Positions 26,724 through 35,635 are shown, numbered from the stretch's first letter. The stretch is 64,000 nucleotides of DNA from Bacteroidales bacterium (GCA_023231005.1 JALNWG010000017.1:4644-68643), one strand, 5' to 3'. Notes: generated from the letters alone by a model not told the origin. Numbers and translations: made by a program.

Positions 26724-27890
26724 ATGTCAGAACAAACGCTAAAAAGGGTTGACTTAATCTTTGGCGAATATTCCAATGAAAAATATAAAATTTTAGCCGA
26801 TACGATGAAACGTTCTAACGAGGATATATTAAAAGACTTGTTAGATTCCGGGCTTCGCGGACGCGGAGGTGCAGGCTTCCCCACCGCGATGAAGTGGAAA
26901 TTTACTGCAGATACAATTAGTGATGAGAAATTTGTCATTTGCAATGCTGATGAAGGAGAACCTGGAACATTCAAGGACCGTGAAATCCTGTTAAGGGTTC
27001 CAAGAAAGGTTTTTTCGGGAATGGCTATTTGTGGAAAAGTAATTGGAGCCAGCAAAGGGTACATGTACTTACGAGGAGAATACCGGTTTATGCTCCCGGA
27101 ACTCATGAAAGAACTTGATATTTACCACGAACATGCAAAAAATCTGGGTTTAAATTTCCCCATTGAAATCAGATTGGGATCAGGAGCATATATTTGTGGT
27201 GAAGAGAGTGCATTATTTGAATCCATGGAAGGGGGCCGTGGGGAACCACGAAACAAACCTCCCTATCCTACCACCAGTGGTTTCATGAAGAAACCGACCG
27301 TAATCAATAATGTGGAAACTTTTGTGAATGTTTTAATGATCATGCGTCTTGGACCCAACCAATATAAAAAACTTGGGACTACTGACTCACGTGGATCAAA
27401 AGTATTTTCAGTTTCTGGCGACACGCCTATTCCTGGCATCTACGAACTTGAACTAGGTATGCCGTTGGATCGTTTTGTTGATGAATTTGGGGATGGGGAC
27501 ACTAAGGCTGTTCAGGTTGGAGGCGCTTCTGGTTTTTGCGTTCCAAGAAAGAAATTCAAAGATACTGTTATCGGTTTCGAGGGAGTTCCGACAGGTGGTT
27601 CTATGATGATTTTCAATAGTTCCCGCTCCATGTACAACGTACTGCATAATTATCTTAAATTTTTTGAGGAAGAATCCTGCGGACAATGTACACCCTGTCG
27701 TGTAGGTTGCCAGCAATTGCGCAAAGGAATCGTTGCCGTTAAAAAAGGTGAAAAAAAGGCCGTCTATCTTGATCAATTGATGAAATTAAGTGAAAGTATG
27801 AAGATCACTGCCAAATGCGGCCTGGGCCAATCCGTTGCCAACTCCTTTTCCTCTATTGTTAATAATTTCAAGGAAGAGATGATTTATTAA
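26724..27890 (+). CDS. hydB: Short NuoF-like flavin subunit of hydrogenase 1 (HydB core only)
   Basis: NADH-oxidising FMN subunit, 388 residues from ATG 26724, which sits ten bases after AAGGAGA. The NADH/FMN site is GLRGRGGAGFP (43-53) and VICNADEGEPGTFKD (71-85). The single [4Fe-4S] site is ESCGQCTPCRVG plus KCGLGQ (C319, C322, C325, C365). Unlike the two other HydB proteins of the window it lacks both the N-terminal thioredoxin-like [2Fe-2S] domain and the C-terminal 2[4Fe-4S] domain. In bifurcating HydABC enzymes that C-terminal module is thought to take part in ferredoxin coupling, so this enzyme may be simply NAD(H)-linked; this is inference. Confidence 0.92.
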   Translation: MSEQTLKRVDLIFGEYSNEKYKILADTMKRSNEDILKDLLDSGLRGRGGAGFPTAMKWKFTADTISDEKFVICNADEGEPGTFKDREILLRVPRKVFSGMAICGKVIGASKGYMYLRGEYRFMLPELMKELDIYHEHAKNLGLNFPIEIRLGSGAYICGEESALFESMEGGRGEPRNKPPYPTTSGFMKKPTVINNVETFVNVLMIMRLGPNQYKKLGTTDSRGSKVFSVSGDTPIPGIYELELGMPLDRFVDEFGDGDTKAVQVGGASGFCVPRKKFKDTVIGFEGVPTGGSMMIFNSSRSMYNVLHNYLKFFEEESCGQCTPCRVGCQQLRKGIVAVKKGEKKAVYLDQLMKLSESMKITAKCGLGQSVANSFSSIVNNFKEEMIY

Positions 27891-27924
27891 TTCATTATTA
27901 ACCAGAAAACAGACGAAAAATAAT

Positions 27925-29718
27925 ATGGCTAAAAAAATTAATCTTACCATCGACGGCATTAACGTGACAGTTGATGAAGGGAAAACCATCCTTGAAGCAG
28001 CCCGTGATTTGAATATTCATATACCTACCTTATGTTATCACGAGGACCTTTGTGTTGCAGGCAATTGCCGTGTATGCGTTGTGGAACAGGAAAAAGTAAA
28101 ATCTCTTCCGGCTGCATGTGCGATGCCAGTTTCAGAAGGCATGGTTATTCATACAAATAGCATGAAGGTCAGAATGGCCCGTAAACACATTGTAGAATTA
28201 TTGCTTTCCGAACATAATGCCGACTGCACAAAATGCTATAAAAACGGCAACTGTGAACTTCAAGGATTGGCATCACAGATGCTCACTGGTGATCACCTAT
28301 TCCTTGATCTTGTTCCGGATAAACAATATACAATCGACATGTTTAATTCAGCTATCATTAAGGATGATAGCCGGTGTATCCGCTGTCAACGCTGTGTTCG
28401 GACCTGCGAAGAGTTGCAAAGTGTAAGTGCATTAGGCGTTGCTTACAAGGGGGATAAGATGAAAATTTCGACTTTTTTTGAAAATTCCATGCTTGAAGTT
28501 GTTTGTACAAATTGCGGACAATGTGTTAACCGTTGTCCAACCGGTGCCTTGATTGAACGGAATTATATTGACCAGGTTTGGGATGCCATTTATGATCCCA
28601 CAAAACACGTTGTTGTTCAAACTGCTCCTGCTGTTCGAATCGCGTTGGGTGAAGCCCTTGGTATGGCCCCAGGTAATATCGTTACCGGAAGAATGGTAGC
28701 AGCTTTAAAAAGACTCGGCTTCGATTCTGTGCTTGATACCGATTTTACTGCCGATTTAACGATTATTGAAGAAGGTCATGAATTGCTTACACGGTTAAAA
28801 AAAGCATTGGTTGATAAAGATCCAAACGTTGCTCTACCAATGGCAACTTCCTGCTCTCCAGGATGGATCAAGTTTATTGAGCATACATTTCCCGAACTTC
28901 TTCCCAACCTCTCTACCTGTAAATCTCCACAGCAAATGTTTGGGGCTTTAGTGAAAACGTATTTCGCACAAAAACGCAAAATAGATCCGAAGAATATTGT
29001 TTCGGTTTCCATCATGCCTTGTACCGCTAAAAAGTTTGAAGCTAATCGCCCGGAAATGCGTTCAAGTGGATATAAAGATGTTGATTTCGTTTTGACAACC
29101 CGCGAACTTGGGATCATGATAAAGCAAGCTGGTCTTGAATTTGAAGCCCTCCCTGAAGAAAAATTTGATTCTATTATGGGTTCATCTACTGGTGCTGCCG
29201 TTATCTTTGGCTCAACCGGTGGAGTTATGGAAGCCGCTTTAAGAACCGCGTATGAAATCGTGACCGGTCGAGAGGTGCCTTTTGATGGTCTGAATATTAC
29301 ACCCGTACGCGGAACCGAAGGAGAAGTAAGGGAAGCCGCTATTAAAATTGAAAAAGTGAAACCTGAATGGAGTTTTCTGGAAGGTGTCGAACTGAAATGT
29401 GTTGTTGCTAATGGATTGGCCCATGCAAAAACCGTGATGCAAAATGTTAGAGACGGCAAAGCCAACTACCATTTCATCGAGATTATGGCTTGTCCCGGCG
29501 GTTGTCTTGGAGGTGGTGGTCAACCCATACCCACCAATAAAGACATCCGTTCGAAACGCAAGATGGCCATTTATGAAGAGGATATGGGAATGCCAATCAG
29601 AAAATCTCATGAAAATCCCGAGGTGGTTGCCATCTACAAAGATTTCCTTGAAAAACCTTTAGGCCACAAATCTCACGAACTACTCCATACCCAATACACA
29701 CCCCGAAAAAGGTACTAA
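27925..29718 (+). CDS. hydA: [FeFe]-hydrogenase catalytic subunit 1 (group A, HydA)
   Basis: Produces or oxidises H2; 597 residues. Cluster sites in order: plant-type [2Fe-2S] (C37, C48, C51, C65); His-ligated [4Fe-4S] (H97, C101, C104, C110); two ferredoxin clusters (C151/154/157/161 and C194/197/200/204); then the H-cluster domain. H-cluster motif L1 reads TSCSPGW (308-314), with Ser311 where most enzymes have the second Cys. L2 is MPCTAKKFE (364-372) and L3 is MACPGGCLGGGGQ (521-533; C523 and C527). The C-terminal small-subunit-like tail ends LLHTQYTP. Last gene of the operon, before a clear terminator. The maturases HydE/F/G needed to build the cluster are not in the window. Confidence 0.95.
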   Translation: MAKKINLTIDGINVTVDEGKTILEAARDLNIHIPTLCYHEDLCVAGNCRVCVVEQEKVKSLPAACAMPVSEGMVIHTNSMKVRMARKHIVELLLSEHNADCTKCYKNGNCELQGLASQMLTGDHLFLDLVPDKQYTIDMFNSAIIKDDSRCIRCQRCVRTCEELQSVSALGVAYKGDKMKISTFFENSMLEVVCTNCGQCVNRCPTGALIERNYIDQVWDAIYDPTKHVVVQTAPAVRIALGEALGMAPGNIVTGRMVAALKRLGFDSVLDTDFTADLTIIEEGHELLTRLKKALVDKDPNVALPMATSCSPGWIKFIEHTFPELLPNLSTCKSPQQMFGALVKTYFAQKRKIDPKNIVSVSIMPCTAKKFEANRPEMRSSGYKDVDFVLTTRELGIMIKQAGLEFEALPEEKFDSIMGSSTGAAVIFGSTGGVMEAALRTAYEIVTGREVPFDGLNITPVRGTEGEVREAAIKIEKVKPEWSFLEGVELKCVVANGLAHAKTVMQNVRDGKANYHFIEIMACPGGCLGGGGQPIPTNKDIRSKRKMAIYEEDMGMPIRKSHENPEVVAIYKDFLEKPLGHKSHELLHTQYTPRKRY

Positions 29719-29733
29719 TTCACACCTTTTATG

Positions 29734-29764
29734 AAGCCGTCCCCAAAAGACGGCTTTTTTATTT
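29734..29764 (+). terminator. Rho-independent terminator of hydrogenase operon 1
   Basis: A perfect 8-bp stem AAGCCGTC (29734-29741) / GACGGCTT (29749-29756) with a 7-base loop, followed by TTTTATTT. Confidence 0.9.
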
Positions 29765-29773
29765 CACACACCC

Positions 29774-29805
29774 AAAAAAAAAACGCTGCCGTTGATCCGG
29801 CAGCG
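29774..29805 (-). terminator. Rho-independent terminator of the leftward Cys-rich protein gene
   Basis: A perfect 8-bp stem CGCTGCCG (29784-29791) / CGGCAGCG (29798-29805), 6-base loop. On the minus strand it is followed by ten T (the A run 29774-29783), so it serves the gene ending at 29849. Confidence 0.9.
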
Positions 29806-29848
29806 TATCGCATTTTCACTAACATTAGTATGTATAAAGAACGATTGA

Positions 29849-30463
29849 CTAAAAATCTTCTAATAATTGTCCATCATTTAGCTCAATGACAATTCGTTTT
29901 CCTCCTTTAATATCTTTTATGGAATAACTCTTCACACGGCTCATCGGAATCTCCCCAATAACATCCGATAATGTTTGACCTCTTCCTTTCATCTGCATCA
30001 TTCTCTGGCATACTTTTCCTTCGGCATTTTCACAAGCCATTTCCCGGCAAATATCCAGGTTTCCACAACATCCATGTCTGATCCTCATCGGTTTACATTC
30101 AGGTCTATGAATTATTATTTTTTTTATGATTTTCTGTATAGAATCCGTCATGGAAGAATCCGGCATTACGATGGAAATATTAAATTCGTTTTCATTCAGA
30201 TCATCACCCATTTCTTTCAAGTTAAGGCCTATTTTAGCGAACTGCTCAATTAAATCTTCCTGGTTTATACTTTCAGAAACAAGAGTAGTATCTAACATTG
30301 TTGTTTTTCCATTTTTTCCCTTGATAATTTTCAATTTCGCTGTTTTTTCCCCAACTGTTTTTGGTTGATCTTGCGAAAACGCCTGACAAACATTAATAAA
30401 GGAGAAGATCATGATCACTCCGATTATCATTGTAGATGAATTAATTTTAGCAAATAATTTCAT
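29849..30463 (-). CDS. Exported Cys-rich protein of unknown function
   Basis: 204 residues; I do not recognise a family. A strong GGAGGG Shine-Dalgarno lies a few bases before ATG 30463. Residues 1-30 form a signal sequence (MIIGVIMIFSFINVCQAFSQ), so the protein is exported. The middle is charged. Residues 123-152 hold six cysteines (123, 132, 133, 139, 144, 152) in the stretch CKPMRIRHGCCGNLDICREM and beyond, suggesting disulfides or metal binding. The C-terminus (VKSYSIKDIKGGKRIVIELNDGQL) looks like strands. It diverges from a histidine kinase/response regulator pair with a 131-base shared upstream region, so it may be a target of that pair. Confidence 0.7.
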   Translation of the reverse strand: MKLFAKINSSTMIIGVIMIFSFINVCQAFSQDQPKTVGEKTAKLKIIKGKNGKTTMLDTTLVSESINQEDLIEQFAKIGLNLKEMGDDLNENEFNISIVMPDSSMTDSIQKIIKKIIIHRPECKPMRIRHGCCGNLDICREMACENAEGKVCQRMMQMKGRGQTLSDVIGEIPMSRVKSYSIKDIKGGKRIVIELNDGQLLEDF

Positions 30464-30594
30464 AGACCCTCCGTATTTAGTTTTGATGCAAATCTAATCT
30501 CACTAAGTGGTTGAAAATGTTAATGAATCGTTAAAGTTGGTTAATGAAACGTTAATTGTTATTCGAAGAATTTTCAATTACCTACTTTTGTAGC

Positions 30595-32466
30595 ATGAAG
30601 AAGAGTTTATTGTATATCCTGATCGGGAGTATTTGTGTTTCACTATTGGGAATCATCATTGTACAGTTTTTCTGGATACAAAATGCTTTTCGTGTTAAAG
30701 AAGCCCAATTTAACCGCGGTGTAAATGATGCCCTTGGAAGTGTCATTAACAAAATGGAGACCAGGGAAAACATGTATTTTATCAGCCGGAATTTTGAAGG
30801 TGATAGCATCATGTCAATTGTTCAGTCTTTTACGAAAGATTCTTCCAATGTACTGAAAGAACGCCTTGACTCATTGCTGACTTCAAACGAATTACAACCC
30901 TGTTCACAGAGACAATGTCCAGCCATAAAAATCAAAACTCATCCATCAATCAGTACTGTGGTTCATTATTCTTATCAATATAATATGGAACCTGGCAATG
31001 AAACTGTCGACAGCTTCAGCTTCAAAATGGAACAATTTTCCCATGAAACACCGGTTACTGTCGTGCGTGAAGAGGACATTGAATGGAATGAACAGTTGGC
31101 ACAAATTGATTCTATTTTTAATTCTCAATATCCTGTTTTTAATACTTCTGACGATGGCACCATTCAGAATCAGGAAAAGGATAAGAATACACATCGCCAA
31201 CATCGCCAAAGGGGAGCTAAAGTAGCACTTCGGCCTTCCACCCTGGAACCCTATAACGCCATTGCAAGAAAAGTAGTCAAAGAGAATAGCATCAATAAAC
31301 TTGATAACAAAGCAAAGAAAATCCAGAATTTTATTAAAAAAATGGCGGTAGAACTGGAAACAAAACCAACACCTTTGCAACAAAGGATCAACAAAAAGAA
31401 CCTCCAGACAACACTCAGCAAAGCTTTCGTTGATAAAGGCATTGATCTTCCATTCGAATTTGCAGTTTTCTCCCCATCCAATCAAAAGAACAAACTTCCA
31501 ATTTCTTCAAATGGTTTTAAAAAGGAGTATCAGTCAACGGAGCACCGGGTTTCTCTTTTTCCTAATGATCTGTTTCAGAAGCCAGACCTCCTTCTGATAT
31601 ATTTCCCGGGTCAAAAGACACATGTATTTAAATCATTGTCAATCCTTCTCATGGGTTCAATTTTGTTTACCCTTATCATCATTCTCTCTTCCGGAACCAG
31701 TATTGTTGTTATGATCCGGCAGAAGAAAATTTCTGATGTCAAGACAGATTTTATCAATAATATGACCCATGAATTTAAGACACCAATTGCAACCATCTCT
31801 ATCGCTGCCGACTCAATCAATAACCCAAAAGTAATTGCAGAACCAGAAACAATTAAAAATTTCACACGGATTATTAAAGAGGAAAACAATCGGATGAATG
31901 CAAGGGTAGAGCAAGTACTTCAGATGGCCTTGTTAGATAGCCGGGATTTTCATCTCAGGCCCAAGGCTATAGACATGCACGAATTGATCGAGAAATCGGT
32001 TGATCATTTCACCCTACAGATTGAAAAGCGGGAAGGCGCTATTACAACGCGATTGGAAGCAACAAATCCATTTGTTGAAGCAGATGAAGATCACATGAGA
32101 AATGTGTTGCTGAATCTTTTAGATAATGCCAACAAATACTCTATTATCAAGCCGGATATTGTTGTCTATTCGTTTAACCGCTCTGGTAAATTTTTCTTTG
32201 GTGTACAGGATAAAGGGATTGGAATGAGTGTTGAGACTCAGCGAAGAGCTTTCGACAAATTTTTCAGATTGACTTCCGGAAACATCCATAACATAAAAGG
32301 ATTCGGTTTGGGGCTTAGCTATGTTAAGGCGATTGTATACGCTCATCATGGTGAGATTCAGATCGCCAGTGAAATTGGGAAAGGAAGTCGTTTTGAAATA
32401 AATCTCCCTGTTATTCCGGAAAAAATACTTGAAGATAATGGAGATAAGCAAGACGATAATATATAA
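30595..32466 (+). CDS. Sensor histidine kinase with large periplasmic domain
   Basis: Membrane-bound kinase, 623 residues from ATG 30595. One helix at ~4-27 (SLLYILIGSICVSLLGIIIV) and one at ~350-372 flank a ~320-residue periplasmic region containing a CSQRQC pair. The kinase core has the HisKA H-box NNMTHEFKTPIATI (His ~391), the N-box LLNLLDNANKYS, GVQDKGIGM and GFGLGLSYVKAI. It resembles RprX-type kinases of Bacteroides. The response regulator follows, 35 bases later. TACTTTTG at 30583-30590 is a -7-like element unusually close to the start. Signal unknown; position between hydrogenase operons makes a redox or envelope cue plausible but unproven. Confidence 0.88.
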   Translation: MKKSLLYILIGSICVSLLGIIIVQFFWIQNAFRVKEAQFNRGVNDALGSVINKMETRENMYFISRNFEGDSIMSIVQSFTKDSSNVLKERLDSLLTSNELQPCSQRQCPAIKIKTHPSISTVVHYSYQYNMEPGNETVDSFSFKMEQFSHETPVTVVREEDIEWNEQLAQIDSIFNSQYPVFNTSDDGTIQNQEKDKNTHRQHRQRGAKVALRPSTLEPYNAIARKVVKENSINKLDNKAKKIQNFIKKMAVELETKPTPLQQRINKKNLQTTLSKAFVDKGIDLPFEFAVFSPSNQKNKLPISSNGFKKEYQSTEHRVSLFPNDLFQKPDLLLIYFPGQKTHVFKSLSILLMGSILFTLIIILSSGTSIVVMIRQKKISDVKTDFINNMTHEFKTPIATISIAADSINNPKVIAEPETIKNFTRIIKEENNRMNARVEQVLQMALLDSRDFHLRPKAIDMHELIEKSVDHFTLQIEKREGAITTRLEATNPFVEADEDHMRNVLLNLLDNANKYSIIKPDIVVYSFNRSGKFFFGVQDKGIGMSVETQRRAFDKFFRLTSGNIHNIKGFGLGLSYVKAIVYAHHGEIQIASEIGKGSRFEINLPVIPEKILEDNGDKQDDNI

Positions 32467-32500
32467 ATGACTAATGAAGATCATTTTAAAGAGAAATCCA

Positions 32501-33196
32501 ATGAATAATCGTATTAAAATATTATTGGTCGAGGACGATCCGAATTTCGGATCCATTATGAAGTCATATCTTGAACTGAATGATTTTGAAGTGATCTTGC
32601 GGCCAGATGGGAAACAAGGTTTATCCGCTTTTAAATCCGGGAAATTTGACATTTGCATCCTTGATGTCATGATGCCAGAAATGGATGGTTTTACCCTTGC
32701 CAGGGAGATAAAAAAGACAGACCCTGATGCCCCCTTTATTTTTCTTACGGCGAAATCCCTCAAAGAAGATATGCTTGAAGGATTCAAGACAGGTGCTGAT
32801 GATTATATAACAAAACCATTCGATTCCGAAGTATTACTTTTTAAGATAAAGGCAATTTTGAAAAGGAATACCCAGAGAATGAATGATGATAGCGATTCAA
32901 AGGAAATTAAAATTGGGAGCCTTCTTTTTAATTATCCCTTACGGACTTTGACATCCGGAGTAATCACGCAACAACTCTCCCCAAAAGAAGCAAAATTATT
33001 AAAGATGCTTTGTGCCTCAAAAGATGGGATTCTTCAGAGAAAAGATGCCCTCGAAAAAATATGGGGTTCAGATAACTATTTCAACGGTCGAAGTATGGAT
33101 GTTTTCATTGCACGTTTGCGTAAGTATCTCAGAGTTGACCCGAACATTGAGATTGCCAACATCCATGGAAATGGATTCAGGATTATTATCGGCTGA
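32501..33196 (+). CDS. OmpR-family response regulator
   Basis: DNA-binding partner of the preceding kinase, 231 residues from ATG 32501; an in-frame upstream ATG is less likely because LLVEDDP should lie near the N-terminus. The receiver has the acidic pair EDD, phospho-acceptor Asp in CILDVMMPEMDG, Thr in FLTAKS and Lys in ITKPFDSE. The winged-helix output domain (~130-231) includes LSPKEAKLLKMLC and RSMDVFIARLRKYL. Similar to RprY of Bacteroides. Targets cannot be read from the sequence. Confidence 0.92.
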   Translation: MNNRIKILLVEDDPNFGSIMKSYLELNDFEVILRPDGKQGLSAFKSGKFDICILDVMMPEMDGFTLAREIKKTDPDAPFIFLTAKSLKEDMLEGFKTGADDYITKPFDSEVLLFKIKAILKRNTQRMNDDSDSKEIKIGSLLFNYPLRTLTSGVITQQLSPKEAKLLKMLCASKDGILQRKDALEKIWGSDNYFNGRSMDVFIARLRKYLRVDPNIEIANIHGNGFRIIIG

Positions 33197-33349
33197 CAGA
33201 ATTCATTTCACTCGATTAAACTATTTTTTTATTATCCATATTACAATTAATTATTGTATATTTAACTATTCATTTTACAGTGTATTAGAGTTATGAATTT
33301 TATTCTGTATGTTATTTTATTCACATTGTGAAAAATATAACACAAATTT

Positions 33350-33381
33350 TTTGTTTATAATTATGATAGGTTATAAATTTG
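33350..33381 (+). promoter_or_regulatory. Promoter of the DRTGG/HydS-like/PHP operon
   Basis: TTTG at 33350-33353 and TAAATTTG at 33374-33381, 20 bases apart, match the Bacteroidetes consensus well. Immediately upstream (33326-33345) is TTGTGAAAAATATAACACAA, an imperfect palindrome that could bind Rex or a CRP/FNR-type regulator. Confidence 0.6.
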
Positions 33382-33428
33382 CATCGGATTAATCAGTAAA
33401 TTATTGTTCATCAATAGATGTACTAAAA

Positions 33429-33773
33429 ATGAAAATAAACGAAATTGTTAGACTTATTAAGGGAACAGTACTTTCAGGAAGTGAAAGTCTTGAGAACGAA
33501 GTCAAAATAGCGTTTGCATCCGATTTGATGAGTGATGTTCTTACGGTTAAGATTGACAATCTGCTCCTCTTGACAGGACTTGTGAATCTACAGGCCATCC
33601 GCACTGCAGAAATGTCAGATATCAATTGTATTATTTTTGTACGAAATAAAAAAGTAACAGAAGAGATGATCAGGATTGCCAGGGAAAATAAAATGATCAT
33701 CATTCAAAGTCCTTACTCAATGTTTAAAGTCAGTGGCATTTTATATAATGCAGGGATTAAACCAGTTTTTTAA
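33429..33773 (+). CDS. DRTGG-domain protein (first copy)
   Basis: 114-residue cytoplasmic protein made of one DRTGG domain: MKINEIVRLIKGTVLSGSE, then VKIAFASDLMSDVLTV (in place of the name-giving motif) and DINCIIFVRNKKVTEEMI. The domain is found in phosphotransacetylases and beside CBS domains and is often encoded in [FeFe]-hydrogenase regulatory clusters, where its role is unproven. A second copy is encoded at 35636-35974. The stop codon is separated by one base from the next start. Confidence 0.8.
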   Translation: MKINEIVRLIKGTVLSGSESLENEVKIAFASDLMSDVLTVKIDNLLLLTGLVNLQAIRTAEMSDINCIIFVRNKKVTEEMIRIARENKMIIIQSPYSMFKVSGILYNAGIKPVF

Positions 33774-33774
33774 C

Positions 33775-34206
33775 ATGACGACTGAAAAGATGCATTTCGA
33801 ATATCCGGTGGAGGGAGGAAATTTTTCCAAAGCCGGTTATCCTTCAAGTCAGGTTAAAAAGACATTGAAACAACTCAATGTGGATGGAAATGTTATTAAA
33901 CGTACAGTCGTCGCTTTATATGAAGCTGAAGTCAATATTGTCGCCCATGCCTATAAGGGAGTCATTTTTATCGATATTGATACAAAAAAAATCATCATTA
34001 AACTGGTTGATGAAGGTCCAGGTATCCCGGATATAAAAAAGGCGATGGAAATAGGATATTCCACAGCTACTCCAGAAGTCAGAGAGATGGGATTTGGAGC
34101 GGGGATGGGGCTTTCAAACATGAACAACAATTCTGATAAGCTTACCATAACCAGTGAAGTAGGAAAAGGAACCAACGTAGAGATCATTAATTATTTTCCA
34201 TCATAA
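33775..34206 (+). CDS. Anti-sigma-factor-like Ser/Thr kinase (HATPase, RsbW type)
   Basis: About 143 residues from ATG 33775, which directly follows the preceding stop. It is a lone GHKL ATPase domain: the N-box region VVALYEAEVNIVAHAY, the G1-box VDEGPGIPDIKKAM and the G2-like GFGAGMGLSNM. This matches the RsbW/SpoIIAB group that phosphorylates STAS anti-anti-sigma proteins. No STAS gene is visible in the window, but a SpoIIE-type phosphatase lies at 41948-43132. Family call firm; partner unknown. Confidence 0.85.
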   Translation: MTTEKMHFEYPVEGGNFSKAGYPSSQVKKTLKQLNVDGNVIKRTVVALYEAEVNIVAHAYKGVIFIDIDTKKIIIKLVDEGPGIPDIKKAMEIGYSTATPEVREMGFGAGMGLSNMNNNSDKLTITSEVGKGTNVEIINYFPS

Positions 34207-34213
34207 AAAACAC

Positions 34214-35608
34214 ATGGACAAGGAAGTCAACGTACAATTTCATCATGCCCTGAAATTCAGAGAAGATATTTGCATTGGATGTTCACATTGTATGAATATT
34301 TGTCCAACAGAAGCTATCCGAGTCGTTCACGGAAAGGCACACATGCATGCCAACCGGTGTGTCGACTGTGGAGAATGTTACAGGGTATGTCCGGTAGGAG
34401 CCATTATTGTCGAACAAGATGATTTCGAAAACATTTACAATTTTAAGACCCGGATTGCGCTCATTCCTGCTGTATTCACAGGACAATTTCCTGAAAGTGT
34501 CGGTTCAAAAGAGATTTTGGAAGCTGTTCATGATTTGGGTTTTACTTACGTTTTCGAAGTAGAAGAAGGGGTCGAATTTCTGAATGAAAGGTTTAATGAA
34601 TACTTCCAAAACAATAAATCAATTAAACCGTTGATTTCCCCCTTTTGCCCTGCTATTGTACGACTGATCCAGGTTAAATTTCCAACCCTCGTTGGGAGCA
34701 TCATTCTGTTGAAGGCTCCCGTGGATATTACGGCCCTCCGTACCAGAAAAACATTAATGGATCAGGGAATTGACCCAAAAGAAATCGGTATTTTCTATGT
34801 CACACCTTGCGCTGCCAAAATCGTCGCAGTTAAAAGTCCGGTGGGGGAAGAGAAATCGGTGATTGACGGAGTCATCAATATGAATTTCCTGTACAATAAA
34901 GTCTTTAAAATTCTAAGGCAAAAAAAAGACAAGACGGAGATACCCGGACTTTCTCCTCTTTCAGGGAAATCAGTTTGTTGGAGTCTTACCCATGGCGAAT
35001 CCGATCACATGAACCAGGGCCGCAGTCTTGCCATCGATGAAATCAATAATGTAATTGAGTTTCTTGAAAAAGTTGAAAACGAAGAGATTGACGGCATTGA
35101 TTTTCTTGAATTGCGAGCTTGTGACGAAAGCTGTGCAGGGGGAATTTTATGCCCTGGGAATCGCTTCATGACTGCTGATAAATTAAGGAAACGGGCTCTA
35201 AGAAACGAATCTGATCCGGACAATCATCACAATTCGATAGAGAATACTGGCAACACAAGGGAATATTTGTTGGATAATTGCAGTCTTAACAAAGTACTCC
35301 CCAGATCGATCATGAAACTTGACGATAACATTGCCGAAGCGATGATCAAGATGAAAAGAATTTATGAGATGAATGGTATTCTTCCTCAGGTTGATTGCGG
35401 AATTTGCGGATCCCCTACCTGTAAATCACTTTCAGAAGATATTGTTCAGAATAAAGCAGAGATCAAACAATGCATTTTTGTCCAAAAAATCCTTGAACAA
35501 AATGACAAACTGGATATTAGTGAATCGATAAAAATTATGAGATCAATATGGGGAGAAAATGTTCTGGATAAAAACAGTTTGAAGGATGAGATCAACGAAA
35601 TAAATTGA
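34214..35608 (+). CDS. Sensor-type H-cluster protein without output domain (HydS-like, a)
   Basis: 464-residue iron-sulfur protein related to [FeFe]-hydrogenases. Order: two ferredoxin clusters (C20/23/26/30 and C49/52/55/59); an H-cluster-type domain with L1 PFCPA (143-147; C145), L2 TPCAAK (197-202; C199) and L3 CDESC (303-307) followed by C313; and a C-terminal Fes-type [4Fe-4S] site CGICGSPTC...C (C395, C398, C403, C420). Phe144 replaces the proton-relay cysteine of catalytic enzymes, which argues for sensing or another role. All four H-cluster [4Fe-4S] ligand positions can be matched. It lies between an anti-sigma-like kinase and a DRTGG protein in one operon. Confidence 0.85.
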   Translation: MDKEVNVQFHHALKFREDICIGCSHCMNICPTEAIRVVHGKAHMHANRCVDCGECYRVCPVGAIIVEQDDFENIYNFKTRIALIPAVFTGQFPESVGSKEILEAVHDLGFTYVFEVEEGVEFLNERFNEYFQNNKSIKPLISPFCPAIVRLIQVKFPTLVGSIILLKAPVDITALRTRKTLMDQGIDPKEIGIFYVTPCAAKIVAVKSPVGEEKSVIDGVINMNFLYNKVFKILRQKKDKTEIPGLSPLSGKSVCWSLTHGESDHMNQGRSLAIDEINNVIEFLEKVENEEIDGIDFLELRACDESCAGGILCPGNRFMTADKLRKRALRNESDPDNHHNSIENTGNTREYLLDNCSLNKVLPRSIMKLDDNIAEAMIKMKRIYEMNGILPQVDCGICGSPTCKSLSEDIVQNKAEIKQCIFVQKILEQNDKLDISESIKIMRSIWGENVLDKNSLKDEINEIN

Positions 35609-35635
35609 GTAATGAATAAAGGGAGGAATCGTAAA

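Noticed and set aside
26591..27106. 171-codon antisense open frame across the hydC/hydB 1 junction.
   Set aside because: Covers two well-supported genes on the other strand.
28776..29465. 229-codon antisense open frame inside hydA 1.
   Set aside because: Antisense to a gene with all hydrogenase motifs; Ser/Pro-rich translation is a codon-bias shadow.
30946..31485. 179-codon antisense open frame inside the histidine kinase gene.
   Set aside because: Shadow of the kinase; no independent start signal or motif.
32119..32787. 222-codon antisense open frame across the kinase/regulator junction.
   Set aside because: Overlaps kinase G-boxes and the receiver; no plausible protein features.
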